Origin: Bacillus thuringiensis
GTDB lineage: Bacteria; Bacillota; Bacilli; Bacillales; Bacillaceae_G
DNA length: 64,000 nucleotides
Reading direction: 5' to 3'
Assembly: GCF_001182785.1 (NCBI RefSeq)
Contig: NZ_CP012101.1
Location: forward strand, 186,001-250,000
The notes below the pieces were generated by a model. The model made no database searches and had not been told where the DNA came from. It saw only the letters and a program-made list of their open reading frames with translations. Positions 1-7,760 of the stretch are shown in pieces (the first letter of the stretch is position 1; every line of letters begins with the position of its first letter). The position numbers and the translations under genes were made by a program.

Positions 1-1
1 T

Positions 2-577
2 CGGTATAACGGTGATCAGGAAAAGCGAAAGTTAGACGTAAATGAGAACGGTGAAATGCTGCAAGTGAAAATAAAAACGAAAAGCAAACATATAATTGAA
101 TCAAAAGACGAAAGCCTTACAATTATTGTGCCTGAACGTGTATATAATAAAATTGAAGTAGAGACAGCAGCAGGAACGATTCAAATGCAAAATATCCAAA
201 GTGAAGATATATCTGCGCATTCAGCTGCTGGCGGCGTGAAAATGAAGGAAATGAAAGCACAGAATGTAAAAGTGTCATCAAGTGCGGGAGGTATTGTTCT
301 TCATAAAGTAGAAGGAAAAGTGCGTGCAGAGTCGGAAGCAGGAAGTGTAGAGGTGACGCAGCATAATCCGCAATATAGTATTGAGGCGGATTCGGCAACA
401 GGATATGTCAATATTCAGCTGAAGGAAATGCCAAAAGATGCTGTTGTGAAAGGCTCCGCTGATACAGGAGAGGTACAGATTTTCGGAAAAGAAAATAAAG
501 AAATAACGATAGGTAACGGAAAGGTGCAGATTAGCGGGAAAACATCAGTGGGCTCTGTAAAAATTGAGGCGAATTAA
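2..577 (+). CDS. DUF4097-type repeat protein, 3' part only
   Basis: The reading frame is open from base 2, so the gene starts outside the window; the ATG at 56 is probably internal. The visible part is a run of short beta-type repeats rich in SAAGG/SAGG turns (for example ISAHSAAGGVKM and VSSSAGGIVLH), the pattern of DUF4097-like beta-helix domains. Proteins of this family are often membrane-linked adhesin-like or stress-associated domains of unknown role. A rho-independent terminator follows directly. It is separate from the transfer genes, which run the other way. The function is not known. Confidence 0.6.
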   Translation, partial: RYNGDQEKRKLDVNENGEMLQVKIKTKSKHIIESKDESLTIIVPERVYNKIEVETAAGTIQMQNIQSEDISAHSAAGGVKMKEMKAQNVKVSSSAGGIVLHKVEGKVRAESEAGSVEVTQHNPQYSIEADSATGYVNIQLKEMPKDAVVKGSADTGEVQIFGKENKEITIGNGKVQISGKTSVGSVKIEAN

Positions 578-607
578 AAAAACAGACCAAATTTAGTCTG
601 TTTTTTA
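575..607 (+). terminator. Rho-independent terminator
   Basis: AACAGAC pairs with GTCTGTT around an eight-base loop and is followed by a T run, just after the DUF4097-type gene's stop codon. Confidence 0.85.
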
Positions 608-758
608 GTGTAAATGACGATATACACCAATCACTTAGGAGATGCTTTTTTAGCACCATTCACATCATATCACTATCAACCTAAGATATATTTATATCCA
701 TAATTCACAGAAAACGTTATTCTTTTTGTAGAAATATACAGAAAGGATGGCGTTTTTT

Positions 759-812
759 ATGAATCTTTCGATTCAAGATAAGTTTTATTTGTTCGCTGAA
801 GAATCGAAATGA
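759..812 (+). pseudogene. IS231-family (IS4) transposase N-terminal relic
   Basis: An ATG opens a 17-codon frame reading MNLSIQDKFYLFAEESK before a stop. IS231 transposases of the B. cereus group begin MNLSIQDELQLFSEEL, so this looks like the very start of such a gene with the rest deleted. The following 80 bases keep no recognisable transposase frame. No inverted repeats were identified. Confidence 0.55.
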
Positions 813-888
813 AGCAATTCTTCAGATCGTAGACAAAGGGTTAATTCGTAAATAATGGCTACCCTTTTTATTTACCCTAAAAAACCTA

Positions 889-930
889 AAAACGCATGTA
901 AATTCCCTCTCTCCATTTACATGCGTTTTT
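889..930. terminator. Bidirectional terminator hairpin
   Basis: AAAACGCATGTAAAT pairs with ATTTACATGCGTTTT, with A and T tracts on the two sides. It could stop transcription from either side. It lies at the end of the minus-strand block starting with the Mrr-like nuclease gene. Confidence 0.8.
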
Positions 931-1069
931 ATAACAAATATGACTTATTATATCAACAACCCCTTCAAAACCTCATACAAGCAAATCTGAAGGGTCATTT
1001 TTTAGTTGAACTGATTTTTTTCATGCATTCTTTAAACAAATGCAAAAAGAGCCGGATTTTCATCACAGC

Positions 1070-1732
1070 TCATGTATTAATTGGTTCTGTATGTGTACAT
1101 GTTGGATATTGTGAACAGCCAAAAAACTTATTACCCGTTTTATTTGAATTACGAACGACTAAATCATGTTTACATGTTGGACATTTCCGTGCTGCAGGCG
1201 TTACCCCTTGATATACATCTTCAGCCGAATATTCGGGATTGATTTTATTAATCAATTTCTGAAGTTCTACACGATCTATTAGTTTTACATTGCAAGCTTC
1301 CGCTAATTCTTTCGCTTGCCTTGTATACACACTGTTCGTTACAACCCAGCCTTCATTTGCCTTGTAATAGGCTTGTGCTGCATATATCTCTTGTACGGCA
1401 CTAATGCCGACTCTATTTTTCATCCCGTAGCGTTTTGCCTGGATGACAATACGATTTTTCCCCTTCAATACCAGATCCGCTCCGAAATCATTTGACTGTT
1501 TTGTAACTGTTGGGGAATAACCCAACTCTCGAAAGAGAGCTTTTAGGTATACTTCGAATTGATGTCCGTCCATTTTGTCTATATAACGAATACCGGACTT
1601 AGCCATTCGCTTTAATATTCTTCGTTCCTGGAACTTCCGGTACATAAATTTACAAATACGAAAAAGAACATAAAGGATAAAACCATACATCAAAATTTGT
1701 AATATGTTTGGCATTTCTGGTAGATTAGACAC
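1070..1732 (-). CDS. Membrane-anchored Mrr-like restriction endonuclease with C-terminal zinc finger
   Basis: The 220-aa protein has one N-terminal membrane helix (about residues 8-27). An Mrr_cat-type nuclease domain follows, with the catalytic pattern D84 in NDFGADLVL and the QAK motif in IVIQAKR. It ends in a topoisomerase-type C4 zinc finger (CPTCKHD...FFGCSQYPTC). Family members cut DNA, often modified DNA, and the anchor would place the nuclease at the inner face of the membrane. The start overlaps the end of the TOPRIM gene by 8 bases, so the two are probably co-translated. A role in processing or policing incoming DNA is inference. Confidence 0.8.
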   Translation of the reverse strand: MSNLPEMPNILQILMYGFILYVLFRICKFMYRKFQERRILKRMAKSGIRYIDKMDGHQFEVYLKALFRELGYSPTVTKQSNDFGADLVLKGKNRIVIQAKRYGMKNRVGISAVQEIYAAQAYYKANEGWVVTNSVYTRQAKELAEACNVKLIDRVELQKLINKINPEYSAEDVYQGVTPAARKCPTCKHDLVVRNSNKTGNKFFGCSQYPTCTHTEPINT

Positions 1733-2702
1733 TTCGCTCCACCTCTTTAATTAGTTTCATTTTCTTTGGTTGGGCTGTCTCTTTTGCCTGTTGCTCATTC
1801 ACTTGTTTCTTTCGGACATCGTTCCAATCTTTTTCATTCGTTGGAATATCCTCTTTAAGATCGACAAAGCATTTCATTGTCTGAATGAAGTCTTTCCCAG
1901 CCTTATCATTATCAACTGCCATTATGACCTCTTTAATATCGTGCCCTTCTTTTTTCGCATCCATTAAAGATTGAATCACTGTTTTTGACTTCAATCCATG
2001 CATAGAAACCAGACGAGCGTTTTGGATATTATTTTGTTTAATACTCCAATGAGATAACATGTCGATTGGATCTTCATAAAAATAAATCTTATCCGGTTTA
2101 CCTACATCAACCGTGAAACCGGCATTGATTTTTTCATAATTCGGGACAATTTGCTTAAAGCTTCCTCTTTTATTCTCCATTTTGACTGTACCTTGACGGT
2201 TCATACCAATGACTTGCCCTTTGCCCCCTTCTTCTCTCCATTTGAACACCACGTTATTTTTCTTATCCTGGGCGATGAGATCCTTTTTAATCAACCAATT
2301 CACCAAGCGAGAATCTATTTTCCGTTCGTCAATTAAGTATCGCTTGATTTCTGTTTGCTTCGGCACCTCTAAGTGTTTTGGATAACTAAACGGCTGCTGC
2401 TCTTTTTTGCGCTCCTCTTCAGCTTTTGAACGATCAAACTCTTTGTAGTCCCCCTTCTGAATGTCCATCACGGCTTGTGGGAATGTCATGTCATAGTACA
2501 TCATCGCAAAGCTAATCGCTCCATATCCTTTTTCCCCCCGACTATTCCAGGCGTATTGATTCCCTTTAATAATGAGACTGTCATGCTCCGTATGACGATA
2601 ATAGTTACCTTCTTTCTTAAACGTTTCTCCTTTTGCTTCCAGATATGAAATCAAGTCAACTTTTCTTGCTTTCATCGCATCCTCCGCACTGACATATGCC
2701 AT
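1725..2702 (-). CDS. DUF3991/TOPRIM-domain protein (primase-like)
   Basis: This 325-aa protein has a degenerate CHC2-like N-terminal region, a DUF3991-type middle, and a TOPRIM fold marked by the glutamate in IYFYEDPIDML and the acidic DND in IMAVDNDKAGKDF. Such proteins are common on mobile elements of Firmicutes next to relaxases and are thought to act as primases or nucleic-acid processing factors after transfer; no biochemical role is firmly established. A lysine-rich tail overlaps the nuclease gene. A terminator and two short ORFs lie just upstream. Confidence 0.75.
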   Translation of the reverse strand: MAYVSAEDAMKARKVDLISYLEAKGETFKKEGNYYRHTEHDSLIIKGNQYAWNSRGEKGYGAISFAMMYYDMTFPQAVMDIQKGDYKEFDRSKAEEERKKEQQPFSYPKHLEVPKQTEIKRYLIDERKIDSRLVNWLIKKDLIAQDKKNNVVFKWREEGGKGQVIGMNRQGTVKMENKRGSFKQIVPNYEKINAGFTVDVGKPDKIYFYEDPIDMLSHWSIKQNNIQNARLVSMHGLKSKTVIQSLMDAKKEGHDIKEVIMAVDNDKAGKDFIQTMKCFVDLKEDIPTNEKDWNDVRKKQVNEQQAKETAQPKKMKLIKEVERSV

Positions 2703-2796
2703 TACGGAATCCCCCCTTTACTCTATAAAATGAAATAAAAAAGAGGACTATTCCGTTTCCTAGTCCTCTTTTGCTACTTATAGTTGTTACCCCCAT
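2660..2796 (-). CDS. Possible 45-aa leader ORF overlapping a terminator
   Basis: An AGGAGG Shine-Dalgarno eight bases before ATG (2796) introduces a 45-codon frame starting MGVTTISSKRGLGNG. It runs through the hairpin at 2737-2773 and on into the start of the TOPRIM gene in another frame, ending at a TGA near 2660. The strong ribosome site together with the in-frame terminator suggests a leader peptide or attenuator, but the product has no recognisable features. Confidence 0.3.
2737..2773 (-). terminator. Terminator or attenuator hairpin before the TOPRIM gene
   Basis: AAGAGGACTA pairs with TAGTCCTCTT, with A and T tracts on both sides. It lies between the short ORFs and the TOPRIM gene, inside the putative leader frame, so it may act as an attenuator rather than an operon end. 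Confidence 0.65.
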
Positions 2797-2811
2797 ACGT
2801 AGTACCTCCTA

Positions 2812-2946
2812 TTAATCTGCAATTTCCGTTTCACGCTTCCATTTCTTATTTCTTCGCTTTTTCATTATTCTGTCACCAAATAATAACAATGTGTTCAAAA
2901 AGACAGCTATAAGGAACATACAGCTCGCAAACAGCCATACATTAAT
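2812..2946 (-). CDS. Small single-span membrane protein with possible ATT start
   Basis: A frame of 44 codons reads VWLFASCMFLIAVFLNTLLL after its first two codons. That is one hydrophobic helix, followed by a very basic tail (MKKRRNKKWKR). The only start with a good ribosome site is ATT at 2946, five bases after GAGGAG, so the start is unusual or the gene is remnant. Its TAA overlaps the AGGAGG of the next short ORF, which suggests translational coupling. Function unknown. Confidence 0.35.
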   Translation of the reverse strand: MNVWLFASCMFLIAVFLNTLLLFGDRIMKKRRNKKWKRETEIAD

Positions 2947-3018
2947 GGTATCTCCTCGTTTTTACTAAAAAAGAAAGAGAGTGCTATTTGAAAGTACTCC
3001 CAACCTTTATTTCGGAAT

Positions 3019-3059
3019 AAAAAACACCTGATTCAATGTATAGAAATCAGGTGTTTTTT
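3019..3059 (-). terminator. Terminator after the toxin gene
   Basis: AAAACACCTGATT pairs with AATCAGGTGTTTT around a 13-base loop, with T tracts. It lies 12 bases past the stop codon of the Toxin_10 gene. Confidence 0.85.
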
Positions 3060-3071
3060 GTAAATATTTTT

Positions 3072-4181
3072 TTAGTTCACACTTTGAGTTTTGGATAGTT
3101 GCTTTGTATTTTCATTCAATGCTTTTTGTTCAGCATTCGGATAAGTAACTGCATGCGTTCTTGTCTTATCGGTCATCGTCCAAGGAGAATTTACGATTGT
3201 GCCACTTTTCCTTTGCACAGTATATTCTGTAGTGAGTATATATCTAGAGTACGCCATCCTATTTGAAGATGGATTCTTTATCTCGTGATCCCATGTTTCC
3301 TCTTTTAATTGTTCAGTTGTATGACTTATAGAAGTCTGTAATTGTGTTGAGTATTGAGAAGACATTCCTACTGAAAATCCTTTAAAACTAAAACCCATAT
3401 CAGCGCCAATACTCAAACTTACTGTCTTTGTAGCTGTTTCTTGATCCGTCACTTTTATACCTGTTTTTGTTGTGTATTTATATGTTTCACCAGGAGCTAA
3501 AACATAAGATTCTTGTTTTTTCCACCATTGTTTTTTCACAACCATATAATAAGGATTTTCTTTTATTTGTTTAGCTGTATCATTACCATAGTGTGGATCT
3601 TTGACTGCAATAGCCGGAACTACTGTAAATGCTGTTACCACACGTTCTGTTTCTTCGGGAAGTTGGTCATTAATTGTTTCATATTGTGGTACAGGTGATA
3701 ATGGTTGCGTATTTATCGATGGGAGTGAGACACTTCCTGCTTCTTCAACTGCAAATCTTTCAGAAGGTGCATCTGTAAGAAACTCATATTGTTGAACGTT
3801 AGCATTATTACCTGTTTGATTTCCTTCTATATCTAAAACTTTTCCACTATGTTTTGATTCAATAACATAATGCCCATCAGCTTCACGATGGAAGTACCAG
3901 TATTCAGAAGGTGCATCTCCAAGCCACTCATATTGTTGAATATTAGCATTATTACCTGTTTGATTTCCTGATATATCTATAACTTTACCGCTGTTTAGAT
4001 TAATCATTGCATAATAATTGTTATCTAATGGATGAAGAAAAAATCTTTCAGAAGGTGCATCTGCAAGATATTCATATTGTTGAACATTAGCATTATTACC
4101 TGTTTGATTCCCTGATATATCTAGATATTTTCTACTATTTTTATTTTTAAACATGTACTTCATACCTACTTTAAATGTCAT
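3072..4181 (-). CDS. Bin-like (Toxin_10) insecticidal protein with ricin-type lectin domain
   Basis: Residues 1 to about 150 form a beta-trefoil lectin with three near-identical units (DISGNQTGNNANVQQYEYL-type, near residues 25, 73 and 121). The rest matches the Toxin_10 pore-forming family (BinA/BinB, Cry35 and Cry36; Tpp in current naming). VVPAIAVKDPHYGNDTAKQ and NPYYMVVKKQWWKK align by eye with VPCIMVNDPNIDKNTQIK and TPYYILKKYQYWQR of Cry35. No signal peptide is seen, as for sporulation-made toxins. The ATG at 4181 fits GGGGAG better than the GTG at 4193. Terminators on both sides make it a one-gene unit; no second component lies beside it in this window. The target insect cannot be inferred. 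Confidence 0.8.
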   Translation of the reverse strand: MTFKVGMKYMFKNKNSRKYLDISGNQTGNNANVQQYEYLADAPSERFFLHPLDNNYYAMINLNSGKVIDISGNQTGNNANIQQYEWLGDAPSEYWYFHREADGHYVIESKHSGKVLDIEGNQTGNNANVQQYEFLTDAPSERFAVEEAGSVSLPSINTQPLSPVPQYETINDQLPEETERVVTAFTVVPAIAVKDPHYGNDTAKQIKENPYYMVVKKQWWKKQESYVLAPGETYKYTTKTGIKVTDQETATKTVSLSIGADMGFSFKGFSVGMSSQYSTQLQTSISHTTEQLKEETWDHEIKNPSSNRMAYSRYILTTEYTVQRKSGTIVNSPWTMTDKTRTHAVTYPNAEQKALNENTKQLSKTQSVN

Positions 4182-4389
4182 TGATTTACCCACTCCCCTT
4201 TAATCAAATTATTTAAAACCAGATATTGCCACTTGATAATAACAGAGAATTTTAAAATTTAATACAATTTCAGGTTGAGAAATACTTTAATTTTATGTTG
4301 ATTCGGTTTCCTCTTTAATGTGGACAAGAATGTAAAATTCAGCAAAACCATACTACAAGGAACATACATACAGTCACTCTTTTCATTCT

Positions 4390-4432
4390 AAAAAGAAAGA
4401 GGGCTTTTACTTTTCCCCCCTTTCTTTTTTAG
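4390..4432 (-). terminator. Second, weaker hairpin downstream of the ArdC-like gene
   Basis: AAAAAGAAAGAGGG can pair with CCCCCTTTCTTTTT. It backs up the terminator at 4436-4484. Confidence 0.5.
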
Positions 4433-4435
4433 ATA

Positions 4436-4484
4436 TAAAAAAATCACTTTTCGTTTTCTCAATTGAGTAACAAAAAATGATTTA
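4436..4484 (-). terminator. Terminator closing the transfer operon
   Basis: Read on the minus strand, AAATCA and TTTTTGTT pair with AAC-GAAAA-GTGATTT around CTCAATTGAG, followed by seven T. It lies just past the stop codon of the ArdC-like gene. Confidence 0.65.
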
Positions 4485-4510
4485 ATCTGCTTTTCCTGTT
4501 ATAAAATTTT

Positions 4511-7018
4511 TCATCGTTCCATTTCCATTGTTTCTCTTTTTCTACCTGATTTCTTTGTAGTTTTCGACTGATCTACATTCCCAGGATCTATTTCCTTATC
4601 TTTTTCTTTATCATTCGCTTTTTTTCCATTTAATTGCTGAAAATTTTTATCAAAATCCATTTCCTTTGAAGTTGTAGACTGATTCACTGTTATTCCTTCT
4701 TTTCCAAGCTTCTCATCCACCTGATTTTCTAATTTCACTACGTGTTCCTGGCTTACCAGCTCATTATCAATCGAAACATATTTCGTTGTATAATACCGCT
4801 CTTCAGCTTTTACACGAGTGACAATGCTATCAATATTGTCTGGTTTCTCTTCATATTGTGAACGTCTGTATGCTTCGAATTTTCGGCTTAAATCTTTATC
4901 TAATGTAGTTGGCTCCTTTTCTTTTAAAGGCTGAATTTGTTGATTTAGAGAAGCAATAGGTGCATATCCTTCCTTTTTCATTTCTTTATATAATTCCACT
5001 TCTTTTTCATTAAATGAGTAATCTTTTTGTGCCTCCGCTTTATCAACTAAGAGTCCATATCGTTCATCTTTTACGATTTCATCTAGACTCATATTTACAT
5101 CTTTTTCATAAACAACAAATGACAAATTTCCTCTTCCATCAAAGATAGAACTTTGAGCCTTTTCATATAAATCTGGTTTCAAAATGTTATCTAAATAGAC
5201 GTTTTCTCGTTTCCCGTTCTTTTCCATGAGTGAAACATATAAATCGTCCCGATTTGTTTTATCTTGGTTCCATACAGACAAATAATTTATATCTTTCGTA
5301 ACGGCATCCATCATGTGGATTCTTGCCAGTTCTTCATCTTGCATACCATTTGCTAATACTTCAATTGTAACTAATTGATTGGGTGTCTCTTTCGGTTTTT
5401 CTAATGGATTTTCTTGTGCTTTTTCCATCGGTATTTCTTTGTTATTTCTATAATTCATCACTTCATCTCGTAACGCTTGTTTTACTTCATCCGATAAATG
5501 CCTTTTCTCGTTTAATACTTGTTCATACGGTGTCTTGTAGTCCCCATCCCCCATATCCAAACGATCCATACTCACAAGCTCCATTCTCCCAAAATCTCTA
5601 TCTACTTCTTTTGGAATGGCAATATGATAACGAGTTTTATCATATGGTACGTATTCATCCCTTTCTCTTGCTTCCTCTTTTGCTTTTTCAATATTTTTAA
5701 TGACTTCAGCCATTTTTTCATTGGCCTCTCCAAATGGAATCAACTGACTACCCTTAAAATTTTCGTTTTCGCTCCATTGAATTAACATAGTTGGACGAGT
5801 AATTTCATCCTGATTTAATGCTGCATACTTCTCTTGATTTGCCACGTTAAATGCATCAATAAATTCTTTATCACTCAATTTTTCTGCGCCTTCTATGGGC
5901 TCAAACGCTCGTTTTCTATCCGCTTGTTCCCTTAGCTCCGTAACAGAAACAAGCTCTTGTTTCGCGTTACTTAAACTCATAAATTCCACCAATAAAATAT
6001 CTTTTTCGTCCTGTTTTTCATTTTCATTTGCCATACTTTCCACCTCTTTTTCATTTATTTGTTCTTTTTCCTTTTCTAATGTGTTTTCAATTGTCTCAAT
6101 AAATTCAATCGAAGTTTCATGTACTTCTTTCAACAACTTCGTTTTATCTTTCATTTCTTTTCCTTGTGTCCAGCTCGCTAAATATCCTAACGAATATTCG
6201 CTTGTATCAATCCCAAAATAAGAAGACACGGCATAAGCTGTCATTTCTGCTTGAAACTCTTTTTCTGGTGCTGTGTAATTCATACGTGTCTCTGCTGTAT
6301 GAAGTTTGGCATGCGCCAATTCGTGAAGAAGTGTTTTGACATTTTGTAATTCACTGTTTCTAGGATTCAACGCAACCTCTTTTGTTAAGGGATAGCTCAC
6401 ACCTTTTGCGACACCCAGTTCTGATTTTGGCGCAATAATTTTCACATCGTTTTTTTCCGCAATAGCTTCCATTCCCTTATACAAACTCTGGTAATCTGTA
6501 ACGCTCCCTTCTAGCCAACGATTCGGAAAAATACGAGGAAGATCTTCCGCTTTAGCGTTTGTTTGAGACACGTCAAACACATGACCAACAGCAAAATATA
6601 AGCGACCTGGTTTCACTTCTACACTTTTAGATTCAATTTGTTTTTTCTCATCTTCGTTTGCCTTTGTAACGGATTTCCATGTCCCTTTTTTGTCCTTAAA
6701 TCTTGCTACAGTTCTATTTGGAACAAGAATTTTAATTCCTTTATGTCCTACGCCTGTAACAACAGGGAAGCCCGCTTTTTCCCAAAAAGAAAAAGAGCCC
6801 ACTGCTTGGGCTCCTGGAAATTGTGCTTGTATTAACGAAACATTTTGTGGTGAATATTTATAAAACTTTGCCATAAACGTTAAATATTCTTTCATATCTT
6901 CTGGTGTACGAAAATAGCCTTCTACGTTTTTTTCCATCTTTTTTGTTAAAGCTTGAACCTCTTCTCTTTTTTCTTCCGGTGATTTCTTTTGATACTTTTT
7001 CTTATAACTTTTACTCAT
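4511..7018 (-). CDS. ArdC-like ssDNA-binding / ImmA-IrrE metalloprotease polyprotein
   Basis: The 835-aa protein begins with an ArdC-type N-terminal domain (residues ~15-150, FMAKFYKYSPQNVSLIQAQF and the VGSFSFWEKAGFPV stretch). A zinc peptidase domain follows with HELAHAKLH near residue 233, as in ImmA/IrrE. The remainder is charged, low in hydrophobic segments and resembles the polyvalent-protein regions attached to such cores on conjugative elements. ArdC proteins protect entering single-stranded DNA from restriction; polyvalent proteins may be delivered with the DNA. It overlaps the upstream ORF by 8 bases and is the last gene of the transfer operon. Anti-defence function is inferred. Confidence 0.8.
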   Translation of the reverse strand: MSKSYKKKYQKKSPEEKREEVQALTKKMEKNVEGYFRTPEDMKEYLTFMAKFYKYSPQNVSLIQAQFPGAQAVGSFSFWEKAGFPVVTGVGHKGIKILVPNRTVARFKDKKGTWKSVTKANEDEKKQIESKSVEVKPGRLYFAVGHVFDVSQTNAKAEDLPRIFPNRWLEGSVTDYQSLYKGMEAIAEKNDVKIIAPKSELGVAKGVSYPLTKEVALNPRNSELQNVKTLLHELAHAKLHTAETRMNYTAPEKEFQAEMTAYAVSSYFGIDTSEYSLGYLASWTQGKEMKDKTKLLKEVHETSIEFIETIENTLEKEKEQINEKEVESMANENEKQDEKDILLVEFMSLSNAKQELVSVTELREQADRKRAFEPIEGAEKLSDKEFIDAFNVANQEKYAALNQDEITRPTMLIQWSENENFKGSQLIPFGEANEKMAEVIKNIEKAKEEARERDEYVPYDKTRYHIAIPKEVDRDFGRMELVSMDRLDMGDGDYKTPYEQVLNEKRHLSDEVKQALRDEVMNYRNNKEIPMEKAQENPLEKPKETPNQLVTIEVLANGMQDEELARIHMMDAVTKDINYLSVWNQDKTNRDDLYVSLMEKNGKRENVYLDNILKPDLYEKAQSSIFDGRGNLSFVVYEKDVNMSLDEIVKDERYGLLVDKAEAQKDYSFNEKEVELYKEMKKEGYAPIASLNQQIQPLKEKEPTTLDKDLSRKFEAYRRSQYEEKPDNIDSIVTRVKAEERYYTTKYVSIDNELVSQEHVVKLENQVDEKLGKEGITVNQSTTSKEMDFDKNFQQLNGKKANDKEKDKEIDPGNVDQSKTTKKSGRKRETMEMER

Positions 7019-7286
7019 ATTCTTCTCCTACACTTTCACTCGCTTTTTGTAATTCCTCCATTTCTTCTTCATTCCATCTCTCAGCTGTATTAAAGAAAAG
7101 CTCATGAGTTTTTACATTAACCGGAACTAACATATTTTCTTGATTCATAACATGAACTGCAAGTTCTTTCTCCTGTTCTCGTGTAATTTTAATTGTTAGT
7201 TCATCCTCTTTTACAAGTAAAACAAGTTCACCTTCTCCAACCTCTTTAATGACCCCTAATGCGATATCTTCACGAAATAATAACAT
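7011..7286 (-). CDS. Small conserved-type transfer-region protein, unknown function
   Basis: The frame can be extended to 7322, but AGGAGG eight bases before the ATG at 7286 favours 91 aa starting MLLFREDIALGVIKEVG. It is acidic, with alternating beta-like stretches and a glutamate-rich helical tail, and has no membrane segment. It overlaps the ArdC-like gene by eight bases, so translation is coupled. I do not recognise a family. Confidence 0.6.
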   Translation of the reverse strand: MLLFREDIALGVIKEVGEGELVLLVKEDELTIKITREQEKELAVHVMNQENMLVPVNVKTHELFFNTAERWNEEEMEELQKASESVGEEYE

Positions 7287-7328
7287 CCTACTAACCTCCT
7301 GTTTTTTTATAAAAAGAAACAATGTAGC

Positions 7329-7760
7329 TTACGTTACATTGTTCTTTGATGCCTCATGATCTAAACGTTTTTGTCTTGCGTTACTAATCCGTTCCGCTAC
7401 GACTTCTTTTGCTATCTTTACACTTCCCATCTCTTGTTTATCAGTCGTAATAAGACTATCTACACCCTCTAAAAAGAAATAACCATTTAATAACTCAATT
7501 AAAATTTGCGTATTTCTATCCGCACTATTTGCACCAAGACGAATTTTTGTTAGTTCACTTTTCAACACATCGTGTAGATTCTTTGATACAATTTCGGAAA
7601 TATAATTCAATGACCATTCTGTATTTTTTGATGCTTGATGTTCTCTACAAATCCTAACAATTGCTTCACCGTTATATCTTATATTGTGTTCTTCCATGTA
7701 GTCTTTAATATACGTATCTGTTTCTTCATCCAATGTAATTTGCATGCGAAAGTCTTTCAT
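7329..7760 (-). CDS. Hypothetical protein beside relaxase, possible relaxosome factor
   Basis: A soluble 143-aa protein whose N-terminus (MKDFRMQITLDEETDTYIKDYMEEHNI) looks like a ribbon-helix-helix beta strand and first helix. A mostly helical body follows. The gene starts directly after the relaxase stop codon. RHH proteins beside relaxases often bind oriT, but the motif here is weak and the role is inferred only from position. Confidence 0.55.
   Translation of the reverse strand: MKDFRMQITLDEETDTYIKDYMEEHNIRYNGEAIVRICREHQASKNTEWSLNYISEIVSKNLHDVLKSELTKIRLGANSADRNTQILIELLNGYFFLEGVDSLITTDKQEMGSVKIAKEVVAERISNARQKRLDHEASKNNVT

Larger units (their letters stand above)
4194..4510. promoter_or_regulatory. 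Intergenic region upstream of the toxin gene
   Basis: AT-rich noncoding DNA that must hold the toxin promoter and the 3' end of the transfer transcript. Two hairpins near 4390-4484 separate it from the transfer operon. I could not assign a specific sigma factor consensus. Confidence 0.5.

Noticed and set aside
855..1211. 118-codon plus-strand frame
   Set aside because: It crosses a terminator and runs antisense to the nuclease gene's zinc finger; no ribosome site.
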